DNA of 64,000 nucleotides from Symbiodinium natans (taxonomy: Eukaryota; Sar; Dinophyceae; Suessiales; Symbiodiniaceae), in the NCBI GenBank assembly GCA_905221605.1, contig CAJNDS010001224.1, positions 1,528,056 to 1,592,055 of the forward strand. The letters run 5' to 3'. A program made the position numbers and the translations under genes. The notes beneath the pieces were generated by a model. The model was not told where the DNA came from. It made no database searches and worked only from the letters and a program-made list of their open reading frames with translations. Shown in pieces: positions 52,760 to 62,752 of the stretch (its first letter is position 1; each line of letters starts with the position of its first letter).

Positions 52760-53648
52760 TTAGCATTGCTTCAGAATGTTCGGGAGAGCACCTGAGCAAC
52801 CATGTTGTACTAAATAGCACCCGCTGTGTAAACTGTTTTGCCTGGCGCAAAGAGCCGAATACGCCTTAACAATCCTTAAATCATGCTAGGGATCCCTTTA
52901 TCGTTTAAGGTATATGGGTTTAGGGCTTAGGGTTTTTCATTTTGGGTTTTAGGGTTTAGGGTCCTTTTGTGGGTTTGGGCTCTCTGGGGTAGTACCCTTG
53001 TAACTCTCCCCGGTTGAGGGTTTCGGGTAAGACTGCTCTATGGGGACCCCGTCAGAAATTGATGGCTTGCCACTTCACCCTAAACCCTAAAGCCTAAACA
53101 CTTCACCGGCGTTGATCCGGGGGGAGATTGGGGGACCCACTTATAAGCCCCTGAAGTGCCCTAACATGGTTATAAGTACAGTTATAAGTACAGTCATAAG
53201 TACAGTCGTAAAGTACAGTCATAATTGGTTAGTAAGTGCCATGAACCTCCAAGTAAGCCCTAGTCAGAGGACCATCCACCCCAAGGCTTTACCTGCCTTG
53301 TACGAGCGTCAGCGTCGAAAACCCTAGAATTTTGAAACCCCAACCCCTAAACCCCAAACCCTAAACCCTAAACCCTAAACCTAAAACCTGGACCCCCTGC
53401 AACTCCCTCTCAACCCTCCCTCCCCTTAAAACCTGCCCTCACACTTTCCTGATACCTCTGAACTCCTCCTGCACCCTTATCTCCAACGCCTCCAACCTGT
53501 ACTGCTGAGAAGCCCCTTGCACGGACCAGCCCGCAAGACCCTTCAAAAGCCCAAAATCTGGCAAATCATACTCTTTATGAATGAAGCCTCTCAACCCCTG
53601 GCGGAGGAAGGTTTTGGAAGAGCGCATGTAGATGGTCCCGAGTCAGTA

Positions 53649-53685
<37 letters not shown>

Positions 53686-53995
53686 TATATATATATATAT
53701 ATATGTAGCTCATCGAACAGGGATTCTCGGAGGGTGGGCGACACCAAACATACAGTGATGTAAATGGGCCTCGCGAATTGCCGGCCCAGGCAGGAGTAAA
53801 CCTAAACCCCTATTGTTCAAGTTGAGTCCCTTCTCAATGACCACACGTCTTTGTGTTCCGCATTTGCCTTCCGCACACTGGGGGTGCGAGCTCGACTCTG
53901 CAGTCGTGAAAGTAACCTGGATTTTTGTTTTTGCTTTTTAGATCTATTGTGTGGAATTTTTTTGTTTTAGGTTTTATAGGCATGATTTCATGTGA
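52760..53995. other. Interval with F2, partial F1 and GA/TA microsatellites
   Basis: F2 element at about 52855-52990 with telomere-type bases in its centre. A partial F1 (53137-53254) has its internal TACAGTCATAAG unit repeated. A 9-bp duplication CACTTCACC flanks a short array (53071-53107). (GA)n(TA)n lies at 53650-53704. No secure exon. Confidence 0.55.
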
Positions 53996-54131
53996 TGTGA
54001 TGTCAAAGGTTAGGACAGGTAAGTCCATGAGGTGCAGATCGTTGCCAGCACTGACTGACTTAGCTCATGTGGCAGAAATCCCCGGCACCACCACCACACA
54101 GGGCTGGGCGACACGGAAGGCTCCACCATAA
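53996..54131 (+). CDS. Possible terminal exon
   Basis: After a T-rich tract the frame reads VRTGKSMRCRSLPALTDLAH and continues to TAA 54129-54131 (...TQGWATRKAPP). Open frame and upstream pyrimidine tract are the only support. Confidence 0.35.
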
Positions 54132-54244
54132 ACATCCAGACCCCGCACCGGCAACTTGTCCCCAAGCCCTGAGCCGAGCCCAAATTAGACCTAAACCCTA
54201 AACCTAAACCCTAAACCCTAAACCCTAAACCCTAAACCCCCTAG

Positions 54245-56220
54245 TCTCGCCATTTGTGGATGGGCCAGCGAGCAGCCGGCGAGCTGATATGCTGCCCAGG
54301 CTGGGCATGCTTGAGGTGCCCTGCTTGGAGGTTCATGGGTGGTTTCAGTGGGTTTAGGGTTTAGTTTAGGGTTTAGGGTTTAGGGTTTAGGGTTTAGGGT
54401 TTATGGTTTAGGGTTTAGGGCTATAAGTATGGGAACCCTACTTGTAGCCCCTTTCAGGGTACTTACAGCCCTTATAATGAACCTCCAAGGCTGTGGAGCA
54501 CACACTGAAGCCCCCGAGGCTGTCGAGTGTCGGGCCATTTTAGGGTTGGGGTGTAGGTTTAGGGTTTAGGGCTACTACTCGAGGTTGTAAAGTAGGTTTC
54601 TAGTAGCCTAAATAGTTTTCGAAGTAGGAAATATGTTACAAGAATTAGAAACCCGAATCCCGAATCCCTACCTTGGAGGTTCATAGTACATATGAACCAA
54701 TTTTTCACTGTACTTATAGCTGTACTTATAAGCCATATGAGGGCACTGAAGGGCCTTATATGTGCAGTCATAAGTACAGTTATATGGGTATATTGGCTTA
54801 GTAAGTACCATGAACCTCCAAGTAGCCCTAAACCCCCCAAACCCCAAACCCAAACCCAAAACCCCAAACCCTAACCCAATGAAGTACCAAGAACCTCCAG
54901 CAAGAGCAGAGCTTGGCCGCAGCGCCATCTCATGATTTTCATGGGAGCCTGTCGCTTCAGGTCCTCTTGCGTGCTCACCGGCAACCTAAACCGGTCGTAG
55001 GGTTTACAGCTTTGGGTTTAGGGTTTAGGGTTTAGGGTTCAGCACCTCGCTTGGGGCTCCTAAGCCACAACGAACCTACACCCCCGAGTCCCCTCACTGT
55101 TGACAAATGGCAGGTTGCCAGTGCTGTGCGTGATTGGGTGTCACGGCTGGCACAACATGGGTTGGGGGGGGGCCTAGGGTTTAGGGTTTAGGTTTTAGGG
55201 TTGGCATATGTAATTCGGGCGTCTAGGGTGAAGGGAGGGTTGAAGTTGAATGGCCCGCTCTTCGGGTATGCGGACGAAAGCCTGTCGAAGTCAATAAAAG
55301 AAGAAATACCCCAAATACCCTAAACCCTAAACCTTAAACCCTAAACCCTAAACCCGAAACCTAAACCCTAAACCCTAAACCCACTAAGGAATCATTAAGG
55401 TCCACGTCGGCCCTCATTAAGCGTTTTGGGTTTAGTTTAGGGTTAGGGTTTTAGGGTCTTGGTAGAGCATGCGTTCTGGGGTCATCTGCATCCTCAAGTA
55501 AGATTCAGAGCACTGAGCACTGAACAAATCTACACTAAAGGGCTTTCCGGTAGTTGCTGTCATGAATCTTCAGGGGGGTGCACGGGATAGTCTTGGTAAT
55601 CATGTCGGCGGCCACCTGTTTTGTTGCAAGAGGATGCCGCGCACGAGGCGACATCCCAGCGTCACCTTGCAACTGCCCAGAACTCCAACACGCCTTAATG
55701 AAGGAATATTCCTTAAACCATACACGAAATATTCTTAAACCATATACGAATATTCCTTAAACCATCATACGAATCTTCTCTATCTAATGGGTATTGGCGT
55801 CCCTGGGTGCTTCCAAGGCTTGCCGGATGCCATTTTGGCGGGGCTTTGGGGCACAGACTGCTGAGGGCGGTCACATCGCTTGCAACGGCTCAGTCCAGTG
55901 ACCCGTCCTGCGAGATCTTTGGGGGTAGGCTTTTCCCAGATTCCTCCGCGTAAACGCTCGCAGCGCCCATACAGCCCATGCTGAAGCCAACATGTTACAT
56001 GTCGCAGCTTCGGGAACTACGCAGGGAGCCCACAAAACCCCTGACTCAGGAATATGCCCGACAAGACTGTATAGGCATCCTGGGTGTATGATTGAGGTAG
56101 ATTCCTTGATTAAGGGGGGTTGAAGGGCTCTTGGGTATAAACCCTAGAGGCAGCCATGTCAAATCCTTGTCATCTAGAGCCTCGGGCGTCATGGAGAGGA
56201 TGCTCACCGAGCCAGGCTAA
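54245..56220 (+). CDS. Multi-exon gene with introner introns, unknown protein
   Basis: Segments: 54245-54322 (FVDGPASSRRADMLPRLGML...), 54490-about 54545 (CGAHTEAPEAVECRAIL), 54910-54996 (SLAAAPSHDFHGSLSLQVLL), 55043-55160 (...PLTVDKWQVASAVRDWVSRL), 55246-about 55305 (LNGPLFGYADESLSKSIKEE), 55574-55679 (RDSLGNHVGGHLFCCKRMPR), 55815-about 55900 (CRMPFWRGFGAQTAEGGHIA), 55982-56023 and about 56150-56220 (VKSLSSRASGVMERMLTEPG, TAA 56218-56220). The first junction is a 167-nt GC-AG intron that is an F1 element. Two others coincide with F2 elements (55680-55810 and 56030-56140). Only the first junction was phase-checked. No domain recognised. Confidence 0.5.
54323..54489 (+). mobile_element. Intron made of an F1 element with a nested TTTAGGG array
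   Basis: GC-AG intron from GCTTGGAGGTTCATGGGTGG to AATGAACCTCCAAG. A TTTAGGG array of about ten units (54348-54420) occupies the left arm. GCT is repeated at the borders. Confidence 0.72.
54669..54823. mobile_element. F1 introner-like element
   Basis: It runs from ACCTTGGAGGTTCATAGTAC to GTACCATGAACCTCCAAGTA, with long pairing arms around AGGGCCTTATATG. It is followed by a CCCCAAA-type array and a second F1-like right end at about 54895. Confidence 0.72.
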
Positions 56221-56250
56221 GTGAGCAAAGTTTCTGCAAAGAATCTACAG

Positions 56251-56421
56251 ACCCCACTCCGGCGCACTACCTGCGGCTGTTGAAGAGTCACAATCCCAAC
56301 CTGGCAAGATTGCCGGCGACAAAGAAAGCAGAAAGTGGTCGGCCACAGAGAAGCTTCAAGCGCGTCCCCTCTCCTCGCGCACGCCGTTTCAGGTCCTCAG
56401 CGAGGGCTTCGGCAAGGATGT
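56251..56421 (+). CDS. 57-codon exon, unknown protein
   Basis: After CTACAG the frame reads EESQSQPGKIAGDKESRKWS and continues TPFQVLSEGFGKDV to a GA donor. Charged, with normal composition. It follows the stop at 56220 by 30 bases, so it is either a new gene or an alternative path of the previous one. Confidence 0.5.
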
Positions 56422-56497
56422 GAATCTTGGTAGCCGAGTTGTACTTACCTTACCTTTTTTTCCCTGACCCTAACCCCTATGAAACCCTAAACCCTGG

Positions 56498-56530
<33 letters not shown>

Positions 56531-56755
56531 TCTGGGCTCCAAAAAAAGGGACCAACCCCAAAAAAGGGTGCCCTCATGAGAAAGGGTTGCCGCACTACCA
56601 GCCTAGTTGTCCAGTACCCAGCAGAACTACAGGTTAACCCTTGGGATTTATCAGGGTTTCTATTAGCCCAAAAAGCTTAAAGGTTACCTACACTCTGCTG
56701 CTAAGCCAAGGAGTCAATGAGATACGAGCCAACCCAAAAAGGCTGGGCTACCAAG
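56422..56755 (+). mobile_element. F5 introner intron with an inverted F6 nested inside
   Basis: 334-nt GA-AG intron. Ends CTTGGTAGCCG and GGGCTGGGCTACCAAG are F5. GAATCT is repeated at the borders (56422 and 56756). Inside are a CCCTAAA stretch, a G run of about 32, and an F6 element in reverse (56603-56691, CTAGTTGTCCAGTACCC to TTAAAGGTTACC). Confidence 0.72.
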
Positions 56756-57479
56756 GAATCTGGGATGTTCCCCTTATACTAACTGTCCTTAATCGGGATG
56801 ATAATAGGGGTTACTATAATCTCTCTATTCAGGAGCTGCTAGTATAACGGTGAACAAACCCTCAACCCTCAACCCTCAACCCTCAACCCTAAACCTAAAC
56901 CCTAAACCCTAACCCTAAACCCTAAAACCCTAAACCCTAAACCTAAACCCTAAACCCAACAAGGAGTCATGATGAGATGGAGCACTTTCAGGATGTGACC
57001 ACCGACGAGCGAGCCAAAGAGCCGCGGAGATGGCACCCTAGGAGCCCAATAGAGAGTTTTAAACTTGTTGGGTTTAGGGTTTTGGGTTTGGGGTTTAGGG
57101 TTTAGGGTATACTAACCCCCACGAAACGAAAAAGCTCAAAACTTTCTGAAACCTCTACCCAATTAAAGCTTAAAACTTTTTTGGGCTATACCAAAATCCC
57201 CGACTAAAAGCAAGTTCAAGCTTTTTTGAAGCCAGGTATCGGGCAACTAGGCACGGACTCGATGGACAGCCGAAAAGCAGCGGCTCGGCAGGCTGAGGGT
57301 TTAGGGTTTTGGTTGTTGGGTTTTTGGTTTGGTTTTGGGTTTTGGGTTTAGGGTTGCCCTTATGGGACATTGCTCTTTTTTGTCTCTTGTTTAGGATTAC
57401 ATCTTTTTCTCCTCTCTTTTGGGAAAATGGGACTCTTGTGCATTTTCTCTCTTTTTTTGGGGTAGAAGAGGGTCAGATT

Positions 57480-58105
57480 CAGGATTATTTGTCGGAAGGT
57501 TTTTTCATGGCCATCCTAGGCGGCAGTCGGCTTGAACGAACTGGCGGCGACCGAGCAGTGCCCCCCACTGCTCGCGCAGGTTTTCTCGAGAGGCTGCTGC
57601 TCGGCACGTGCCAATCTGTGCGGGATCAAGTCCCGACCGAAACCTGGTGGCCCCAGTGGTAAGGTTAGGTTTAGGGTTTAGGGTTTAGGGTTTAGGGTTT
57701 AGGTTTAGGGTTTCGGGTTGGTACCCCTTTTGCCCATGTTTTGGCTCAAGGTCCCCTTTTCAGGCAACCAACCCTAAGAGGGTTACTGCCCTTAGAACAA
57801 GGTGGTTCCTGGGCTACCAAGGAAAGCTCCGAAGGAACCCATGTTGTACTTCACCGATGCGCTTGGGAGGAGACATGCCAGTCCCAAAGCAAGGAATTCC
57901 GTTTTCAATGCCAGCCCACCTACCAGGCAGATCACGTCGCCCTCGAGCTGTGTCGCCCTTCACTTCCCATTGAGGCTTCCTCGGAGAACCGAAGCGCTCT
58001 CAAGCAGCAGTGGTCTCTCGTTCGTTTCTCTTTGTGCGATACGGACTTATTGGCAGATGAGCCATCATGTGCACGCGGCGCCCACAGTGCCTCCAGTTCT
58101 TAGAT
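57480..58105 (+). CDS. Two long coding-like segments around an F5 element, frame ambiguous
   Basis: The segment from about 57515 to 57656 ends at a strong donor (CAGTG|GTAAGG). The segment from 57823 follows the F5 right end GGGCTACCAAG. In the second, one frame (EETCQSQSKEFRFQCQPTYQ..., ending TAG 58101-58103) has the most protein-like composition, but a 158-codon frame is also open over it. Upstream, two frames are open (LNELAATEQCPPLLAQVFSR and SRLERTGGDRAVPPTARAGF). Phase across the intron does not choose a single combination. No domain recognised. Confidence 0.4.
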
Positions 58106-58699
58106 GCACTGCAGGATTGCGCCCGCAAGCTTGGGATGCGCACGGGTGCGTTGTCCAGATGCTCCTGCCGTTCACTCGGACACTGACTCCGGTGATCAGG
58201 CGAACACTGCTCTCGAGGCACCACTTGGGAGCGCAAGTTGATGGATTCTTGGTCTTGTTAGGTTTAGGGTTTAGTTAGGGTTTAGGGTTTAGGGTTTAGG
58301 GTTTAGGTTTAGGGTTTAGGGTTTAGGGTTAGGGCACAGTGGTGTCCTTTTGGCCCATTCTTTGGGTTCCAGGTTCCCTTACGAAGTCGCCAACTCCAAA
58401 AAGGGTAACTATCCTACTCTGGCTACGGGGTTACCAAGTGGTAGGCCCTTGGGACAGTTTGTCTTTCACCTCTTGTGGTTTTGAGGGTTTTTGTTACTGT
58501 TAGTTTTCCAGAAGGAATAAACAAGTTTAAGCTCTTATGTTTCCTTGGCTATTGGAGAGTAAGAAAGATAGGCATGTGTCTTTGTTTCAAGAAGTGTTTA
58601 TAAGGGGCTAAACCCCAAACCCGAAACCCCCGAAACCCTAAACCCTAACCCTAAACCCTAAACCCTAAACCCTAAACCCTAAACCCTAAACCAAGCTAG

Positions 58700-59405
58700 G
58701 ATTGATCCCGACTACGAGCGCCAAGAGATGGTGCAAAAAGCCGTGGCGCTCAGAAGGTGGTGCGCGTGAAGGTTGCTGACTGCGCCTGGTATATATTGGT
58801 TTAGGGTTTAGGATTTAGGGTTTAGAGTTTAGGGGGGTTTACGAAAATAGGGGACCCCTAGATAAATCCCCACATGCTAGGATTCCCTCATAATGTGGAC
58901 CCTAATGTACCCCTAATCTCGGAACCCCCATCCTGGGTCGGAATATTTACCACTAGTATTCCCTTATAATTTTCTAAACCCTAAACCCTATTCCAATAAT
59001 GAAGGCCCCTTTGTTTGGCCCTAGGGATGTTTATTTTTTTCCCTCCTTGCGTTTTCAAGAGGATCCTCTTGAGCAAGATTTGTTGAATCCTAATAAACCC
59101 TAAACCCTAAACCCTAAACCCAAATTAAACCCTAAACCCTAAACCCTACCGCCTAGCGCAGATTGGAGCATGCTCGCGACTCCTTGCAGCTGATCCTTGA
59201 CTTCCCAACGCCCTCCGCAGGACTACTATTTTGCTGTTAAGAACTCCCCCAAACAGTAAGAATGATGATCCCTATATTGCCCTTGTAAGGAGGATAGTTT
59301 TTTTTTTTTTCGTTGGGGGGGGGGGGGGGGGGCGTCGTTAAGCAAATATAAGAGGACGCCGAGGAGGAGAAGCGATCTTTGACCAGCATTCTTCGGGAGC
59401 TATGA
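58700..59405 (+). CDS. 3' end of a gene for a helical protein, three phase-consistent exons
   Basis: Exons 58700-58756, 59162-59220 and 59353-59405 join in frame. They read IDPDYERQEMVQKAVALRR, LEHARDSLQLILDFPTPSA and EDAEEEKRSLTSILREL, closing at TGA 59403-59405. The first intron (405 nt) is GT-AG. The second is a 132-nt GA-AG intron that is a whole F8 element. The Glu/Lys/Leu pattern suggests amphipathic helices or a coiled coil. The gene starts upstream of 58700. No family recognised. Confidence 0.6.
59221..59352 (+). mobile_element. Intron made of an F8 introner element
   Basis: It runs from GACTACTATTTTGCTGTTAAG to TTAAGCAAATATAAG, with a T-run/G-run core. AGGAC is present at both borders as a target duplication. 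Confidence 0.75.
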
Positions 59406-60114
59406 GTCGACATATGAGCCGTCGTAGGAGCCGACAGAACCTGTACAGAGACCCCAATACCCCTTGGTTTAAAGGAATATTCCGCATAAAGACACAGGGT
59501 TTAGGGTTTAGGGTTTAGGGTTTAGGGTTTAGGGTTTAGGGTTTAGGGTTTAGGGTACTTTAAGGAATGTTCCTTAGTTAAGGGGTACTGGAGTCTCTGG
59601 GTGTACCTGTACAGACTCTTCAATGAGTTCAATGGGGGATTTCCGAAAAGAGGGGCACGCCTCAAATAAGGAATATACCTTAAACCATACAAGGATCCCT
59701 AGTATGATCCCCGCCCCCAAGGGGGTTTCCTGGAAAAAGGACAAAGCGTATTCGGGGATATGATTCTTGGGGTACTCCTGCTTTGCGGAACACCCAATGG
59801 CTGCAGCGTGTGCACAGATAATTAAAGTGAGGGAGGCGCGTGGACAAGAGTGGGCAACCGAACAAGTGATGCAGTGCTCGACAAGGCTGATTGGCGTGAC
59901 CCTAAACCCTAAACACGACACACATGCTCAGTCCCTAAACCCTAAACCCTGAAGCACATTGCTTTGTTATGGAGTCTTTCAGTCAGAGTCAGAGTGGGCC
60001 TTGGCAGCCTTGCCTGCTGTGTGCGAGAGTGAGCACCGAAACCCTAAGCCCCCAACACCATCAACCGTTTGCTTGGCGGCCCTAAACCCTAAACCCTAAA
60101 CCCTAAACACCCAG
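59406..60114. other. F2 elements, one split by a TTTAGGG array
   Basis: An F2 element at about 59445-59605 has its two halves (ACCCCAATACCCCTTGG... and ...GGGGTACTGGAGTCTCT) separated by a TTTAGGG array of about nine units. Another F2 half lies at 59655-59715. CCCTAAA arrays are at 59900-59950 and 60080-60110. No secure exon. Confidence 0.6.
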
Positions 60115-61540
60115 GCTGCCTGCGAAGAGCCGGAGGACCCCGAGCCACTTCGGCTCCTTTGCCACTCCGGCGCCGCGCTCGGTTGTTCCGTGGGTTCCAT
60201 TGAACCCCAGTCGGCCTCGGCGGGGTTTAGGGTTTAGGGTTTAAGGTTTAGGGTTTAGGGTTTAGGGTTTAGGGTTTAGGGTTTAGGGCCAAGTCTAGTG
60301 GTTAGGGCTAGTGTCTTCAGTCCGTGAGTTGTGGGCTTCAACGATGCAAAGTTTGGAGTAGCTGGACTCGGCTTGATGTCAGCAGTACATTGGGTATACC
60401 CTAAACCCTAAACCCTAAAACAAAAAGGGTTAGGGTTTAAGGTTTAGGGCTCCCTCTTGTTGAGCGTAAGGGGCCGTAGTTGGGATGTTCCCCCTTATGC
60501 TAGGAGTCCTTCATAGGGATTCTCATGAGGGGTACTATAATCCCTATTCAGGACTGTTTCGTATAAGTGGTAACCTTTCAGGGCCCTAGATGAAATGGAG
60601 CCAGTCAGCTGTGTTTTCGTGCATTCCCTGGCTGCTTCTAAGCCTCGAAACGCGTACTTAGCCAATATCACTGAGCTTGGCCCTTAAATCACAATAAGGG
60701 GCCCTCTACATTAGTTGAAGGTATGTTCCTTAATGAAGGGGCATGGGGCTCTTTGGGACACGTTTTGACCTTCTAGAGCTAGGATTTAGGGCTCTGGGTA
60801 TTCCGATGGTTCAAAAAGGGTATGGGAATGCTGAACCCTGTGTATGCGAGACATAAGTGAAGCGGCTACAGAGGCTAGAGCCGAAACCCTAAACCCTCCT
60901 CACACTGCCAGGTTGTAAGAGCCATAGGCCAAGGGTCTATCCACGCCTCTCCAAAGGATGTTCCACCAGGCTACGCGGGAGGATGTGCCATCTCAAGATT
61001 ACGCTGAGCTGGCATTTTCCTCGTCAGGATCTCAAACCCTAAACCCTAAACCCTAAACCCTAAACCCTAAACCCTAAACCCTAAACCCTAAACCCTAACC
61101 CGTAAATCCTAACAGCATGACGCTCTGGACCCCGTGCTGCTTGATGTCCATGACTCAGGGCAGTTGCCCTACTACTGATGCCTTAAGAACCCCCAAAAAA
61201 CACAAAATATTCTCCCTGATAAGGGTAGTATAGGGATTATGTTTTTTTCTTTTGGGGTTCTTAAGCAAATAGTAGCCTACTTGTATCTGAACCACCTCCA
61301 AGTAAGACCTTATTCAAGGGGCTGTCACAATCCCAGCGCCCCTCCCCGAAATCGCAAACAGCAACCCCGGACTCCATTGGTAGACAAGCTTACCCTAAAC
61401 CCTAAACCCTACACCCTAAATAAACCCCAAACCCCAAACCCTACGCAACCTGAAAGCCTTGAATCAGGCGGCGACGAGGCGAACAAAGCTGAGGCTCAGT
61501 TTGCAATTGCGAAGCATCCTCCTCTTGAGTTACCCTAAAC
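60115..61540 (+). CDS. Exon islands, probably one gene, unknown protein
   Basis: Segments: 60115-60224 (ACEEPEDPEPLRLLCHSGAA...), 60337-60393 (FNDAKFGVAGLGLMSAVHW, GT donor), about 60588-60660 (DEMEPVSCVFVHSLAASKPR), about 60942-61030 (TREDVPSQDYAELAFSSSGS), 61117-about 61168 (HDALDPVLLDVHDSGQLPY) and about 61276-61535 (a frame ending EAQFAIAKHPPLELP). The F8 element 61169-61275 lies between the last two, with CCTACT at both borders. Phases not fully checked. Confidence 0.45.
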
Positions 61541-61660
61541 CCTGAACCCTAAACCCTGAACCCTAAACCCTAAACCCCTAACCCTAAAGAAAACCCTCCT
61601 CAAGACCTAACGAGTGGTTGGACTCGGCACTGACCGACAGCGATGGCAAACTTTCTAAAC

Positions 61661-61765
61661 CTAGTAGCTGACTGAGTACACTTGGCGCTTTTTTGGGATA
61701 CTAGAATCCCCTATAGAACTGAAGTGTAGACTTCTCAGGGGGGGCTTCTGAACTCAGCAACTAAG
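61661..61765 (+). mobile_element. F7 introner-like element
   Basis: It runs from CTAGTAGCTGACTGAGTACA to GAACTCAGCAACTAAG, with the GGGATACTAGAATCCC core typical of F7. The preceding open segment (61600-61660) reads NEWLDSALTDSDGKLSK. Confidence 0.65.
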
Positions 61766-61975
61766 TACGCGAAGGTAGAGCATGCTGCCAGAGCTTGAGT
61801 TGCTACCAGGTGCTGGTCCAAGTCGCTGTATCACCTGTGCACAGTCTCCGTCATAGGGTGCAGACTGCTACCTATTGCAGCATGTGCACAACAGTCCTTA
61901 GAAGTTGTTTTGTTTTCTCGTTGGCATTGCAAAGCAGCATTTGCTTGACAACGTCCACTTTTCAACGTAGACCAG

Positions 61976-62669
61976 CATGCCGGTGGTGGCCTGCAACTTC
62001 CTGACCCTGGACGCGGTGGAGCCAAAGCGATGGGGCTTCACAGAGGTGAGGCTCTTTGAGGAGGCGCTTGCGGAGAGATCCTTGAGGTAGCTGAGTGGCA
62101 CCCTTTTTTTTTGTTGCCCATTTTGGGTTCTGGGTTCCCTTATAAACGTAGCCAGCCCCCCAAAAAAGGATACCCTCATCATAGTATGCCTCTTGGGCCA
62201 CCAAGGAGCACAAGCGCCAGATGCCCCCATGTCACGCTTGGTGGATGACATTGTCGGAGAGGTGCGCAGGCAATGCCTAGACTCTTAGTAGCTGAGTGTG
62301 TACACTCTATACACTTTTTTGGGATACTCATTATAATCTCTACAAGACCAAAAGTGTACACTTTTTTTTTTTTTTTTTGGGGGGGGGGGGGGGGGCTTAT
62401 GAACTCCCCTAAACCCTAAACCCTAAACCCTAAACCCTAAACCCTAAACCCTAAACCCTAAACCCTAAACCCTAAACCTAGCAACTAAGGACTCGCCCAC
62501 AGCCGGTCTTCGACTGGTGGGGCGGGTCTTGAGCCATGCTCAGGGTCCCGTCGCGCGATCCTTTGCGTTGGATGTGCCTTGGCTTTTTTTGTTCTGGCTG
62601 GCTCTTCGGAAACTTGGGCCTTTTGGGTTTTGTTGTGTAGAAACTGCAATAAGGAGCCTTAAAGGTTAA
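61976..62669 (+). CDS. Three-exon chain with two introner introns, predicted 117 aa
   Basis: ATG 61977 opens MPVVACNFLTLDAVEPKRWG. Exons 61977-62076, 62206-62279 and 62490-62669 join in phase. The middle exon reads PDAPMSRLVDDIVGEVRRQC and the last starts DSPTAGLRLVGRVLSHAQGP and closes at TAA 62667-62669. The end of the last exon is hydrophobic (WLFLFWLALRKLG) and could be a membrane helix, or it may be read-through into an intron. Both introns are GA-AG and are an F5 and an F7 element. ATG 61977 directly follows an acceptor, so upstream exons are possible. The function is unknown. Confidence 0.55.
62077..62205 (+). mobile_element. Intron made of an F5 introner element
   Basis: 129-nt GA-AG intron. 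It starts GATCCTTGAGGTAGC and ends TCTTGGGCCACCAAG. The core holds GGTTCCCTTATAAACG and the AAAAAAGGATACCC segment of F5. Confidence 0.72.
62280..62489 (+). mobile_element. Intron made of an F7 element with a CCCTAAA array
   Basis: 210-nt GA-AG intron with GACTC at both borders (62280 and 62490). It starts CTTAGTAGCTGAGTGTG, has a T-run/G-run, then an array of about ten CCCTAAA units inserted in the right end AACTC...AGCAACTAAG. Confidence 0.78.
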
Positions 62670-62752
62670 GCTTTGGGTTTTTTTTGGTAGAAGCTGCAAG
62701 AAGGAGACTTGCAAGGTTAAGCTGTTAGGAGGGGTTTCAGAAGTCAGCCAAG

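Noticed and set aside
57309-58278. A single 158-aa ORF (57802-58278) as the certain product
   Set aside because: Two other frames over the same bases are open, one with more protein-like composition, so length alone does not decide.
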